A stretch of 64,000 bases of DNA from Oscillospiraceae bacterium (GCA_029005335.1 JAQXFT010000022.1:1-64000), one strand, 5' to 3'; counted from the stretch's first letter, positions 8,815-18,122 are shown. The notes: generated by a model not told the origin, from the letters alone. Numbers and translations: made by a program.

Positions 8815-10293
8815 ATGTCAGATAAAAACAGGGAAAAGTCATATAATACAGACAATCAGGAAACCCAGTATATAAATTTCAACCAGAATTTTCCGGAGAA
8901 TCAGGATTCCGGAGATACTATTGTTTTCAAGCCTCTTAAAAAGGCAAATCAGAATCAGGAATATCAGAGACAGAATCTCAATAATTACAATAATCAGAAT
9001 GCATATCAGAGGCATAATACCAGCAATCAGGATTATCAAAGGAATAATGTAAACGATTATGGCGGTCAAAATAATATGCAGGGGAATTATCAAAGGCATA
9101 ATGTAAACGATTATGGCGGTCAGAATAATATGCAGGATAATTATCAAAGACGTAATGCAAACGATTACGGCGGTCAGAATAATATGCAGGGGAATTATCA
9201 AAGGCATAATGTAAACGATTACGGCGGTCAGAACCCTGTAAAGGAAGTCCGCCGACGTCCTGAACACTCAGAGACAAAAAAGCCCACTAAAAAAAATAAT
9301 TCTTCCAGCTCCTCTAAGCCTGAAAAGAAGAAAAAAAAGAAGTATTCGTTTGGCTGTCTGGGAAGAATTATCCGCTCACTTATTGTGATATTTCTTGTAC
9401 TGTTCCTGATTTATTCAGCAATAGCACTGCTTTTTATAAAAAAGATTGACTATGTTGAATCTTCGCCTCGTGAACATTATGCTGCAGCTCTCAGCGACAG
9501 CAAAGTAAAAAATATTCTTCTCATCGGAACTGATACACGTGATTCATCAGAGGAACGGGGACGTTCGGATAGTATGATACTTCTTTCCCTCAACAGCCGT
9601 ACGGATAAAATATATCTTACATCAATAATGCGTGATTCATATGTTGATATAGACGGCTACGGCTGGGACAAGCTTACTCACGCCTATTCATATGGCGGAG
9701 CAGAGCTTCTTATGGATACAATTGAAAAAAATTTTTCAATCCGCATAGATGATTATATCGCTATAAATTTCAATGCTTTTGCAGCTATAGTTGACGCTGT
9801 GAACGGAATAGAAGTGGAAATCTCTGATGACGAGGCACAGGAGATAAACACCATATTGCAGGCGGAAGTAAACGAGCTTATGGGCGATTCCTTTGATTCC
9901 GATTTGCTTGAAAAGGGCGGAAAGCTTATACTTAACGGTAAACAGGCTCTTTCATACAGCCGTATAAGATACGTCGGAAACTCGGATTTTGAGCGTACTC
10001 AGAGACAGCGTGACGTTATGGAAAAAATTATCGGAAAGCTTAAAAGCTTTCACCCCTCATCAATAGGCAAGCTTTTAAAATCTGCAGTTCCTCATCTTTC
10101 AACAAATATGACGACCGGTGAACTTTATCTTCTCTCGCTCAGAATGCCTTCGCTGTTTTCCTATGAACTTGAACAGCAGAGAATACCTGCTGAGGATACT
10201 TACTATAATACCTATACCGATGATGGCGGTGATGCTCTCGGAATAGATTTTGATGCCAATCTTGAAATAATCAAGGACAGCATATTTGAATAG
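8815..10293 (+). CDS. LytR-CpsA-Psr (LCP) family cell-wall polymer ligase with repeat N-terminus
   Basis: 492 residues. LCP proteins attach undecaprenyl-linked teichoic acids or capsule to peptidoglycan. The first 180 residues are cytoplasmic, rich in Asn and Gln, and hold 18-residue repeats of the form NDYGGQNNMQGNYQR. A Lys-rich stretch leads to one membrane helix (about 181-204). The external LCP domain follows, with LLIGTDTRDSSEERGRSD, SIMRDSYVDIDG and SRIRYVGNSDFERTQRQRD, including the conserved Arg and Asp residues. Family length is usually about 300-400, so the repeats are an addition. Ribosome site GGAAAGGA precedes the ATG. The polymer it handles may be the one modified by the cluster at the window start, but that is only proximity. 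Confidence 0.9.
   Translation: MSDKNREKSYNTDNQETQYINFNQNFPENQDSGDTIVFKPLKKANQNQEYQRQNLNNYNNQNAYQRHNTSNQDYQRNNVNDYGGQNNMQGNYQRHNVNDYGGQNNMQDNYQRRNANDYGGQNNMQGNYQRHNVNDYGGQNPVKEVRRRPEHSETKKPTKKNNSSSSSKPEKKKKKKYSFGCLGRIIRSLIVIFLVLFLIYSAIALLFIKKIDYVESSPREHYAAALSDSKVKNILLIGTDTRDSSEERGRSDSMILLSLNSRTDKIYLTSIMRDSYVDIDGYGWDKLTHAYSYGGAELLMDTIEKNFSIRIDDYIAINFNAFAAIVDAVNGIEVEISDDEAQEINTILQAEVNELMGDSFDSDLLEKGGKLILNGKQALSYSRIRYVGNSDFERTQRQRDVMEKIIGKLKSFHPSSIGKLLKSAVPHLSTNMTTGELYLLSLRMPSLFSYELEQQRIPAEDTYYNTYTDDGGDALGIDFDANLEIIKDSIFE
9046..9233 (+). repeat. In-frame 54-bp tandem repeat (three full units and a partial)
   Basis: Three consecutive 54-base units start at 9046, 9100 and 9154, and a partial fourth starts at 9208. 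Each encodes 18 residues beginning NVNDYGGQNN. Units differ at a few bases, for example GGG/GAT in the middle and CAT/CGT at the end, so they are not identical copies. They lie in the cytoplasmic N-terminus of the LCP protein. Copy number may vary between strains. Confidence 0.9.
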
Positions 10294-10302
10294 CATAAAA
10301 AT

Positions 10303-10328
10303 GCCGGCTGATTGAAGCCGGCTTTTTT
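10303..10328 (+). terminator. Bidirectional terminator between LCP gene and S41 protease gene
   Basis: A perfect seven-base-pair stem (GCCGGCT with AGCCGGC, six-base loop) is followed by six T on the plus strand. It lies between two convergent genes. On the minus strand the flanking A-run upstream gives a weaker T stretch. Confidence 0.85.
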
Positions 10329-10329
10329 A

Positions 10330-11499
10330 TTAATTCTGATTGATATTCTGCATAGTAATTTCAATAGCCTTGTCGAGCTGATAGTCGTCCGATTCATTTT
10401 CGGATTTTAAAGCTATGTAGTCCGGAGTAATTCCGATTCCGTCAAAGCACTCCGAAAGCGAAGTCTGATATTCTGCAATAGTGAGATATACTGCACTTCC
10501 GTCATCAAAGGGCTTGTAGGATTGTATAACACCCTTTCCGTATGTCTGCTCGCCTACAATCGGAGAGCTTTTGAAATCCCTCAGACAGGCTGAGAATAAT
10601 TCTGCGGCACTTGCCGTATTTCCGTTTACTATTACTGTAAAAGGAATATCAAGCTCTGATTCGTCTGAATATATCAGGGTTTCGGTATGTCCGTCCCTGT
10701 ATTTTTCAAGAGCTATAACACCCTCCGGAAGAAGCGGGTCAAGACATTTTTCAAGAGCCTCCGCAAGACCTCCGCCGTTATCTCTCAGGTCAAATATCAC
10801 AGCTTTTGCACCGTTCATAGTGAGGTGTTCAAGTCCGGTGCTGAACTGGTCAGGAGTATTTTCCTTGAATGATGATATTTTTATATATCCTATATAGTTA
10901 TCGAGCATACGGCTTGTAACAGAAGTTATTTCAAAGGTCTGGCGTGTAAATTCAAGGGGAATATTTTTTCCGTCACGTCTTATGGTTATTTCTACGTCAG
11001 AACCGTTGTTGATAGCGTTTATGGCGTTATCTGCACCTTCCTTCAGTACATCTTTTCCGTTGACGGCAACTATAATATCACCGGCTTCGATAATTGACTT
11101 TGCGACGGGAGAATCGCTCATTATAGATGAGACTTTAATATATCCGCTGGAATCCTCTGATACAGTTATGCCAAGTCCGATTACTTTTCCTGAATCCTCA
11201 GCAAGCATTTCCTGATATTCACCGGGAGTAAGATATTCTGAATACTTGTCACCCAGACCGTTTATATATCCTTTCAGTATACCGGAGCTTAATTCCTCTT
11301 CGTCAATATCATGCAGATAGTTTTCTCTGACATAGTTATCAATATCCTCCAGTTGCTGATATTTTTTTGATTTTTCCCTGACATCTGCAACCTTCCGGTT
11401 AAAGCTCTGAAGTGAGAAGAAAGAAGTAACTATGAATGTAACGGCACATACTATTGCTGAAATACTGAGTGCAAGTCCGAGGCTTATTTTTTTATTCAT
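10330..11499 (-). CDS. S41 family C-terminal processing protease (CtpA/CtpB-like)
   Basis: 389 residues. One N-terminal membrane anchor (about 8-28), a coiled segment, a PDZ domain (VIGLGITVSEDSSGYIKV to VNGKDVL) and the S41 catalytic domain. FDLRDNGGGL, the Ser in NTASAAEL and the Lys in GEQTYGKGV mark the Ser-Lys dyad. These proteases trim or degrade envelope proteins and often control peptidoglycan hydrolases. It is the last gene of the minus-strand run ftsE, ftsX, M23 hydrolase, ctp, so regulation of that hydrolase is a reasonable inference. The predicted terminator overlaps its 3' side. Confidence 0.9.
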   Translation of the reverse strand: MNKKISLGLALSISAIVCAVTFIVTSFFSLQSFNRKVADVREKSKKYQQLEDIDNYVRENYLHDIDEEELSSGILKGYINGLGDKYSEYLTPGEYQEMLAEDSGKVIGLGITVSEDSSGYIKVSSIMSDSPVAKSIIEAGDIIVAVNGKDVLKEGADNAINAINNGSDVEITIRRDGKNIPLEFTRQTFEITSVTSRMLDNYIGYIKISSFKENTPDQFSTGLEHLTMNGAKAVIFDLRDNGGGLAEALEKCLDPLLPEGVIALEKYRDGHTETLIYSDESELDIPFTVIVNGNTASAAELFSACLRDFKSSPIVGEQTYGKGVIQSYKPFDDGSAVYLTIAEYQTSLSECFDGIGITPDYIALKSENESDDYQLDKAIEITMQNINQN

Positions 11500-11527
11500 A
11501 ATTCTCTGACTTTCCGAATATTATGTA

Positions 11528-13306
11528 TCAGTTGAGATAATCCTGCGGGTCATATGCAACGCCGTCAACTCTTACTTCAAAGTGGAGGTGATTTCCTGTT
11601 GAATGACCTGTACAGCCTATAGCACCTATAGCCTGACCCTGTTCAACATATTCGCCTACAGATACATAAGCTGTTGAGAGGTGTGCATACATGGTTGAAT
11701 ATCCGTCACCGTGGTCGATAAGGACATAGTTTCCGTATCCTCCGCCACAGCCACAGCTGTAATCCTTGGCATAGTCATGTGAGCATGAGTTATTGACCAT
11801 AATTACTGTTCCGGCACGTGAAGCGACAGCTGAAGTACCTCTTATGCTGCCACCGGCTATATCAATACCTCTGTGTGTAGTACCCCATCTTGAGCCATAA
11901 CCGCTTGATATATAGTAACCTCCGGGAGCAGGCCAGATAAATCCGCTTGCACTCTGCTGAGCCTGTTGTTCAGCAGCAGCCTGCTGTTCAGCTTCTATGC
12001 GTTTTTGTTCTTCTTCGGCAAGTCTCTGAGCCTCTTCAGCGGCAGCCTGTTCAGCGGCGAGGCGTTCAGCTTCTTCCTTAGCTTTCTGTTCAGCCTCAGC
12101 CTTTTCCTTAGCGAGTCTGTCGGCTTCCTCCTTAGCTTTCTGAGCGGCTAAGCGTTCAGCCTCTTCCTGTTCAGCTTTTCTTTTAGCTTCTTTTTCAGCG
12201 GCGATACGTTCAGCTTCCTTGCGGGCTTCTTCGGCTTTCTTTTCAGCCTCAGCCTTTTCCTTAGCAATGCGTTCAGCCTCAGCCTTAGCTTCTTTTTCCT
12301 TGCGTTCAGCCTCAGCCTTTTCCTTAGCAATGCGTTCAGCCTCTTCTCTGGCTTTCTTTTCAGCCTCTTCCTTTTCACGGGCGATACGTTCAGCTTCAGC
12401 TTTAGCTTCGAGAGCTTTTTTCTCGGCGACTGATTTAGCTTTATTTATAGCTTCTTCATTGGCGGCAGCTAATTTTTCTTCACGGGCTTTTCTTGCGGCT
12501 TCCTCAGCGGCTTTGATTTTTTCTTCTTCCCTGAGCTTTTCATCATTTATAGCATTAAGGCTTTCGATATTCTGCTGTCTTGAATTTGCCTCAAGCCTGA
12601 GGGTATTGAGATATTCCTCTGACTGTTCAAAGGCTGTGTTGTATTCATCTTTAAGGGATTCAAATTCCTTACGCTTGTTTTCCTGTTCAGCCTTTTTAGC
12701 CTCAAGAGTAAGCTTTTCGCTTTCGAGGGCGGATTTCTGAGCATCAAGAGTTTCGAGCTGATTTTTAAGGGTTTCAATGAGGTCGTTATCGTGTTCAGCG
12801 ATACGGTTTACCATTTCGACACGTGAGAGCATATCATAGAAGTCGGTAGCACCTATTACGGCAGATGCAAGGCTGTCGTTACCTGTAACATACATGGCAC
12901 GGAGACGTTCCTTAAAAAGCTCGGTATTATCGGCGATATTTTTTTCCTGTTCAGCTATATCCTTTGTGAGCTGATTTATATTATTCTCAGCGTTATATAT
13001 ATCTGATTTGATTCTGTTGAGTTCCTCATCGACGATAGCGATATTATTCTGCATAAGAATAATCTGGTCTGTGAGGGTATCCTGATAATCCTGCTGTTCT
13101 TTCATATCAGCATCATATTTTTTAAGTTCCTTCTGAAGCTGTTCGATTTTCTTTTCATTTTCGGCACGTTCTTCCTGAAGCTCTGCAACAGTTTTTGCCT
13201 GAACGCTCTTTTCCTGTTTTTCAGAATATGCAAATGTAAGGTTTAAGGTAATTACTCCGCACACTATGAATGCGAGGAGCTTTTTGATTTTAAAAAGTTT
13301 ACTCAT
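11528..13306 (-). CDS. M23 family murein hydrolase with coiled coils (EnvC/CwlO-like partner of FtsEX)
   Basis: 592 residues from the ATG giving MSKLFKIKKLL, chosen because a signal peptide follows at once. An ATG 66 bases upstream keeps the frame open, and an AAAGGAG lies between the two, so the start is not certain. After the signal peptide come two coiled-coil stretches (about 35-260). A long Lys/Ala/Glu-rich helical linker follows (about 265-445, units like AEAERIAKEK), then the LytM domain. Zinc ligands are visible in HRGIDIAG and HLHFEVRVDG. The domain order matches EnvC/PcsB/CwlO-type proteins that FtsX activates. It lies directly after ftsX. Endopeptidase activity is expected, since the metal-binding residues are intact. 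Confidence 0.85.
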   Translation of the reverse strand: MSKLFKIKKLLAFIVCGVITLNLTFAYSEKQEKSVQAKTVAELQEERAENEKKIEQLQKELKKYDADMKEQQDYQDTLTDQIILMQNNIAIVDEELNRIKSDIYNAENNINQLTKDIAEQEKNIADNTELFKERLRAMYVTGNDSLASAVIGATDFYDMLSRVEMVNRIAEHDNDLIETLKNQLETLDAQKSALESEKLTLEAKKAEQENKRKEFESLKDEYNTAFEQSEEYLNTLRLEANSRQQNIESLNAINDEKLREEEKIKAAEEAARKAREEKLAAANEEAINKAKSVAEKKALEAKAEAERIAREKEEAEKKAREEAERIAKEKAEAERKEKEAKAEAERIAKEKAEAEKKAEEARKEAERIAAEKEAKRKAEQEEAERLAAQKAKEEADRLAKEKAEAEQKAKEEAERLAAEQAAAEEAQRLAEEEQKRIEAEQQAAAEQQAQQSASGFIWPAPGGYYISSGYGSRWGTTHRGIDIAGGSIRGTSAVASRAGTVIMVNNSCSHDYAKDYSCGCGGGYGNYVLIDHGDGYSTMYAHLSTAYVSVGEYVEQGQAIGAIGCTGHSTGNHLHFEVRVDGVAYDPQDYLN

Positions 13307-13378
13307 TATATACGCAGAATATTTCTTTTTGTGAAATACCTGCACTCCTTTCGTAAATTGAATTTTAATCATATTATG

Positions 13379-14284
13379 TTAAACGTTAATATGCTTTCTG
13401 GTACACAGTACACTTCCAAGACCCCCGATGAAAGCACCTGCCAGAATATATGCCCCCAGTACGTAGAACTGGATTCTTCCGAATGGAATAAGGCTTCCCA
13501 TTCCTATAACGTTCATAACTCCGACATTCTGTCTTAAAATGTTGAAGGTTGAACGGTAGGCGAGAAGTGTAAGCAGAAAAGCTCCTGCTCCTGAAAAAAA
13601 TCCCGTAATCATTCCCTCGATAAAGAATGGTATTCTTATGAATCCATTTGTAGCACCGACGTATTTCATAATCTGGATTTCCTCACGTCTTGAAAATACG
13701 CTTGCCTTGGTAGTATTTGAAATCATAATCATAGAGACTATTATAAGACCTATGATTACAGCTGTTGCGATAAGGGTTACAACGCGTCTCAGCTCCATGA
13801 GAATATTGACAAATTCCTGAGAAGCCTTTATGTAATAGATATTATCCAGTTTTTCTATGACGTCGATAATTTCGGGTACACGTTCGATATCATTGACCTT
13901 TACTTTATATCCGTCAACAAGCGGATTATCGTTGCCCAGTGAATTGAAGATTCGTTCATATTCGGGCATGGATTTCATCATAGCCTGAAAGGCTTCGTCT
14001 TTTGATTCAAAGGTAACTTCTGAAACGCCGTCTATATCAGAAAGATTGTTTCCCAGCTTGTCAATCTGTTCCTGAGTGGCGGAGTCGTCGATAAATACGG
14101 CTATTTCGTTTTTATTGCTTATTCCGCCTATTATGGAATCGATGTTTATGTAGAAAAGCACTGATACACCGACAAGCATAAGCGATATCAGAAGAACACA
14201 GAATGTTGCGAATGCCATCATCTTGTTTTTCCAGATGTTCTCCGTACCCTGGTCGATAAGGTATTTAACACCGCTAAGCTTCAT
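13379..14284 (-). CDS. ftsX: Cell division protein FtsX (ABC-type permease-like)
   Basis: 301 residues. One N-terminal membrane helix (about 24-47), an external loop of about 120 residues that binds the hydrolase partner in known systems, then three C-terminal helices. The conserved FtsX segment VFSRREEIQIMKYVGATNGF is present. FtsX does not transport; with FtsE it passes ATP hydrolysis to an external murein hydrolase. Its start overlaps the end of ftsE by 11 bases. The adjacent M23 gene is the likely output. Confidence 0.93.
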   Translation of the reverse strand: MKLSGVKYLIDQGTENIWKNKMMAFATFCVLLISLMLVGVSVLFYINIDSIIGGISNKNEIAVFIDDSATQEQIDKLGNNLSDIDGVSEVTFESKDEAFQAMMKSMPEYERIFNSLGNDNPLVDGYKVKVNDIERVPEIIDVIEKLDNIYYIKASQEFVNILMELRRVVTLIATAVIIGLIIVSMIMISNTTKASVFSRREEIQIMKYVGATNGFIRIPFFIEGMITGFFSGAGAFLLTLLAYRSTFNILRQNVGVMNVIGMGSLIPFGRIQFYVLGAYILAGAFIGGLGSVLCTRKHINV

Positions 14285-14960
14285 CGTTTATACCCCCGAT
14301 TACCTCATCAAAGACAATTCTTCCGTCGGTTATATTTATGATACGTCCTCCGAAGTGTCTTACAAGGTCATGCTCATGAGTAACCATAAGGATTGTAGTA
14401 CCGCAGTCGTTAATTCCCTTCAGAAGCTCAACTATTTCATATGAAAGCTCAGGGTCGATATTTCCGGTAGGCTCATCAGCTATTATGAGCTTAGGGTCAT
14501 TTACCAAAGCCCGTGCGATAGCTACACGTTGTTTTTCACCGCCCGAAAGCTCGTCGGGATATGAATTCATTTTTGACTGCAATTCTACAAGACCGATTAC
14601 ATAAGGAACTCTTTTTTTGATATATTTTTTTGGGGCATCTATAACACGCAGTACGAATGCTATATTTTCGTATACAGTCATAGACGGTATAAGTCTGAAA
14701 TCCTGAAAAACGAAGCCGAGAGTACGTCTGAACTCAGGAATCTGCTTTTTTTTAAGCTTGCCGAGGTTATAGCCGTTTACGGTAACAGAACCGCTTGTTG
14801 CATCTATTTCTTTCAGCAGAAGCTTAATCATGGTACTTTTTCCCGCACCCGATGAACCTACTACAAAAGCGAAGTCGCCGTCATTTATTTTGAGGCTTAC
14901 GTTATTGAGAGCGTCAACACCGCTGGAATAGGTAACGGATACGTTTTTTAATTCTACCAA
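14274..14960 (-). CDS. ftsE: Cell division ATP-binding protein FtsE
   Basis: About 228 residues. All ABC motifs are intact: Walker A GSSGAGKST, signature LSGGEKQR, Walker B LIIADEPTGN and the switch His in VTHEHD. Two starts are possible: GTG at 14969 lies too close to AGGAAGG, while TTG at 14960 is spaced correctly and begins MVELKNVSVTY as relatives do. It forms the cytoplasmic engine of FtsEX. It lies about 70 bases downstream of the CdaR-type regulator, so read-through from that gene is possible. Confidence 0.93.
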   Translation of the reverse strand: MVELKNVSVTYSSGVDALNNVSLKINDGDFAFVVGSSGAGKSTMIKLLLKEIDATSGSVTVNGYNLGKLKKKQIPEFRRTLGFVFQDFRLIPSMTVYENIAFVLRVIDAPKKYIKKRVPYVIGLVELQSKMNSYPDELSGGEKQRVAIARALVNDPKLIIADEPTGNIDPELSYEIVELLKGINDCGTTILMVTHEHDLVRHFGGRIINITDGRIVFDEVIGGINDEA

Positions 14961-15031
14961 TTCAATCACCTTCCTCTTGATTTTCTAAAAAAAATTCGGC
15001 TTGAGGCTTTCGTTCAGGAGAGAATGATTCA

Positions 15032-16117
15032 TCAGAATTTCATAGGATTAGCGGAGAGATATTTTTTAACCATAAGAGCGATTTTGAATATAATAGCGTG
15101 GTCGAACTCTCTTAAATCCAGACCGGTCAGCTTTTTGATTTTTTCGAGTCTGTAAACGAGGGTATTTCTGTGAACAAAAAGCTTTCTTGAGGTTTCGGAG
15201 ACATTCAGATTGTTTTCAAAGAATCTCTGGATAGTGAAAAGGGTTTCATGGTCGAGGGATTCGATGCTTCCCATTTTAAATACTTCATGCAGGAATGTTT
15301 CACAGAGTGTAGTCGGGAGGTGGTAAATAAGTCTTGCGATTCCGAGGTTGTCATAGCTTACTATAACCTTGTCAGTATCAAAGACCTTTCCGACTTCGAG
15401 AGCCATCTGTGCTTCCTTGAATGAACGTGCAAGCTCTTTGACGCCTATGACGGGAGTACCGATTCCGACATTTACTCTTGTATAGAATTCACTGCTGAGG
15501 GTATCAGCGATAGAGCGTGCAAGCTTTTCGAGGTCTTTGGAATCGACACTGCTTTTCAGTTCCTTTACGAGGACTATATCGGTTTCAGTTATATTGAATA
15601 CGAAATCCTTGTTTTTATCTGGGAAAAGGTTCTGGATTACGTCATAGGCAGATATATCATTAGCTGATACTATTCTGATTAAGAATACGACACGGCTTAT
15701 TTCGGCATTGAAGTGAAGTTCTCTTGCTTTTATTATAATATCTCCCGGAAGGACGTTGTCGAGAACGACATTTTTAATAAAGTTATTGCGGTCATATTTT
15801 TCGTCATAGTACTGCTTGATATTTGCAAGTGTTATAGCCATGATACTTGCATATTTTGCTGATGCTTCGTCAACGCCCTCAACGAATACAGCATAATCGG
15901 GCTTTACTCTTGCACCGAACGGCTTATAGGTATAACCGTCCCTGATAAATATATCATGTGAATCTGTGAGGTCGAGGGAAACAAATTCATTGGTAGTACC
16001 TACTTTTGTAAGGTCACTGCAAGCAATAATAGTAGCAGTTTCGTCAACTACTCCTATAGTGCAGTCAATAGTTTCCTTCATCTGCTGTATCAGGCCTTGA
16101 AATAAACGGTTGGACAT
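15032..16117 (-). CDS. CdaR/PucR-type transcriptional regulator
   Basis: 361 residues. The N-terminal half (MSNRLFQGLIQQMKE, DCTIGVVDETATIIACSD) resembles the sugar-diacid recognition domain. A degenerate GGDEF-like middle follows. The C-terminus is the PucR helix-turn-helix: LNVSETSRKLFVHRNTLVYRLEKIKKLTG. The ligand is not known. Upstream there are two A/T palindromes, one overlapping the predicted -10 box, consistent with autoregulation. Being just upstream of ftsEX it might be co-transcribed with it, which would be an unusual link. Confidence 0.8.
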   Translation of the reverse strand: MSNRLFQGLIQQMKETIDCTIGVVDETATIIACSDLTKVGTTNEFVSLDLTDSHDIFIRDGYTYKPFGARVKPDYAVFVEGVDEASAKYASIMAITLANIKQYYDEKYDRNNFIKNVVLDNVLPGDIIIKARELHFNAEISRVVFLIRIVSANDISAYDVIQNLFPDKNKDFVFNITETDIVLVKELKSSVDSKDLEKLARSIADTLSSEFYTRVNVGIGTPVIGVKELARSFKEAQMALEVGKVFDTDKVIVSYDNLGIARLIYHLPTTLCETFLHEVFKMGSIESLDHETLFTIQRFFENNLNVSETSRKLFVHRNTLVYRLEKIKKLTGLDLREFDHAIIFKIALMVKKYLSANPMKF

Positions 16118-16181
16118 AAAATCAAATCAATCCTTTCTGATAATCAGGTATATATATGTAGAAAATGCAATCCTTGATATA

Positions 16182-16227
16182 TTACAAATTGTAACATATT
16201 TTCGGGGACAATTTGTGAACAAATTGT
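16182..16227. promoter_or_regulatory. Two related palindromes upstream of the CdaR-type gene
   Basis: TTACAAATTGTAA lies at 16182-16194. A second site with arms ACAATTTGT and ACAAATTGT, two bases apart, lies at 16208-16227. They share the half-site ACAAATTGT. The first covers a minus-strand extended -10 (TGT then TACAAT, plus-strand 16188-16193). Such placement suits a repressor. The binding protein is unknown; autoregulation by the CdaR-type protein is inference. Confidence 0.5.
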
Positions 16228-16326
16228 TAATTTTTCTTTGGAAATTCCCGATATTCCGGATTTTTATTTCCAGATAAAGGAATTTTTCTGTTGCTTGTTG
16301 AAAGAATGTAACTGAATTGTAACAAA

Positions 16327-18093
16327 TTACATTTTTTCGGGAGCGGTTATATTGAGAATGGAAAGAGCGTTTTCGAGAACCTGTTTAACGCTTATACAGA
16401 GGGCAAGACGTGCAAGGCGGAGTTCATTTGTTTCAGCATTCTTTACACTGCACGAATCATAGAATCTGTGGAAAAGCGTAGCAAGTTCGATAGCATATTT
16501 TGTAATCCTTGCAGGGTCATAGGTTCTTGCGGAGGCATTGACAGTATCCGGAAGCTCAGCGATATGGCGGATAAGTTCAATTTCTGACGGCTGGGAAAGA
16601 AGGGACAAATCAGCATTTGAATCATATTCAATTCCTTCTGATTTGAGATTTGCAATAAGACTGCATATTCTTGCATGGGCATACTGAACATAGTAAACGG
16701 GATTTTTTGATGACTGTTCAACAGCGAGGTCGAGGTCAAATTCAAACTGAGAATTTGCCTCACGCATATTGAAGAAAAAGCGTGCAGCATCAATCGGAAT
16801 TTCATCAAGGAGAGTTACAAGGGTAATAGCTTTACCGCTTCTCTTTGAAAGCTTGACAGTTTCGCCGTTGCGGACGAGCCTTACCATCTGCATAAGAACT
16901 ACATCGAGCTTGTCCGAATCGACTCCGAGTGCAGTAAGTGCGGATTTAAGTCGGGGTACATAGCCATGGTGGTCAGCTCCGAGAACGTTAATAGCCTTGT
17001 CGAAATTTCTGGTAACAAGCTTATTGCAGTGATATGCAATATCGGGTACTATATAGGTAGGAATACCGTTTGCACGTACAAGAACGAAATCTTTATCCAC
17101 TCCGAAATCAGTAGCTCTGAACCATACAGCACCGTCCTGTTCGTAGGTGTGACCTGTTTCCTTGAGTTTTTCGACAATACGCATAGTTTCGCCGTTTTCG
17201 TGCAGTGTACTTTCCCTGAACCAGTTATCGTATGTGATACGGTATTTTTTCAGGTCACGTTCAAGACCCGCAATATTTTTCGGGAGTGCATAATCAACAA
17301 GTGTTTTTCTGCGTTCGGATTCTTCCTGACCGCTTAAAACAGCACCGTATTCGTCAAAATAATTTTTAGCGTGTTCGATAATATCCATACCTCTGTATGT
17401 ATCTTCGGGCATAGGAAATTCGGGAGCATTTCCTTCCTCACCGTATATAGCTTTGCAGAAATCGTCCATACTGTAATTATTAAGACATATTTTCTGTCCC
17501 TCATCGGAGCAAATCTGCATATAGCGGAGTGAAAGGGACTTACCGAATTTTTCAATCTGATTGCCGGCGTCGTTGACATAAAATTCACGTTCGGTATAAA
17601 ATCCAGCCCACTGGAGAACGCTTGCGAGACAGTCACCTATAGCACCGCCTCTTGCATTTCCTATATGCATAGGGCCTGTGGGGTTAGCTGATACAAATTC
17701 AACGAGGATTCTTTTACCTTTACCGTAATCAGTTCTGCCATAGTTTTCGCCCTCATCGAGTGAAGCTTTTACGACATCTGCGAACCATTTCTTAGAAAGA
17801 AAGAAATTCATAAATCCGGGGCCTGCGATTTCGCATTTTTCAAAGCAGGAGTTATCAAGAAAAAGCTCTGATTTTATAAGCTCGGCAATTTTTCTGGGGG
17901 GCATTTTAAGGGCTTTTGCTGATACCATAGCTATGTTTGAAGCGAAGTCCCCGTGGGATTTATCAGCCGGAATTTCTATATTGAAATCCGGAAGTGCAGT
18001 CTGAGGTATTGTATTTTTTGATACAAGTACACCCAGTGCATTATAAATCAGTTCTCTGAGCTGTTCAGAGGCATTTTTTATAAGGTCAGACAT
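16327..18093 (-). CDS. argS: Arginyl-tRNA synthetase
   Basis: 588 residues, class I synthetase. The N-terminal additional domain contacts the tRNA D-loop. The HIGH-like motif reads SANPTGPMHIGNARGG. The segment VKLSKRSGKAITL follows at the KMSKS-equivalent site, and the C-terminal anticodon-binding domain ends AKYAIELATLFHRFYDSC-like, as in relatives. No T-box leader is seen upstream because the gene lies inside an operon (ddl, murI, DUF1934, argS). The adjacency of argS and a DUF1934 gene is also found in Bacillus. Confidence 0.95.
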   Translation of the reverse strand: MSDLIKNASEQLRELIYNALGVLVSKNTIPQTALPDFNIEIPADKSHGDFASNIAMVSAKALKMPPRKIAELIKSELFLDNSCFEKCEIAGPGFMNFFLSKKWFADVVKASLDEGENYGRTDYGKGKRILVEFVSANPTGPMHIGNARGGAIGDCLASVLQWAGFYTEREFYVNDAGNQIEKFGKSLSLRYMQICSDEGQKICLNNYSMDDFCKAIYGEEGNAPEFPMPEDTYRGMDIIEHAKNYFDEYGAVLSGQEESERRKTLVDYALPKNIAGLERDLKKYRITYDNWFRESTLHENGETMRIVEKLKETGHTYEQDGAVWFRATDFGVDKDFVLVRANGIPTYIVPDIAYHCNKLVTRNFDKAINVLGADHHGYVPRLKSALTALGVDSDKLDVVLMQMVRLVRNGETVKLSKRSGKAITLVTLLDEIPIDAARFFFNMREANSQFEFDLDLAVEQSSKNPVYYVQYAHARICSLIANLKSEGIEYDSNADLSLLSQPSEIELIRHIAELPDTVNASARTYDPARITKYAIELATLFHRFYDSCSVKNAETNELRLARLALCISVKQVLENALSILNITAPEKM

Positions 18094-18122
18094 ATATTTT
18101 AAAAGTTCCTTTCCTGATTTTT

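Noticed and set aside
8839..9277. Two overlapping minus-strand open frames with repeated Arg/His/Tyr segments
   Set aside because: They are mirror frames of the 54-bp repeats in the LCP gene; there is no ribosome site and the plus-strand protein has clear domains.
12148..12777. Open frames on both strands rich in Ser/Ala or Lys/Arg inside the M23 gene
   Set aside because: They are shadows of the low-complexity Lys/Ala/Glu linker, which keeps all frames free of stops.
16118..16326. T-box or other leader RNA linked to argS
   Set aside because: This gap is downstream of argS on its strand; no T-box sequence or specifier stem was found there or upstream of ddl.
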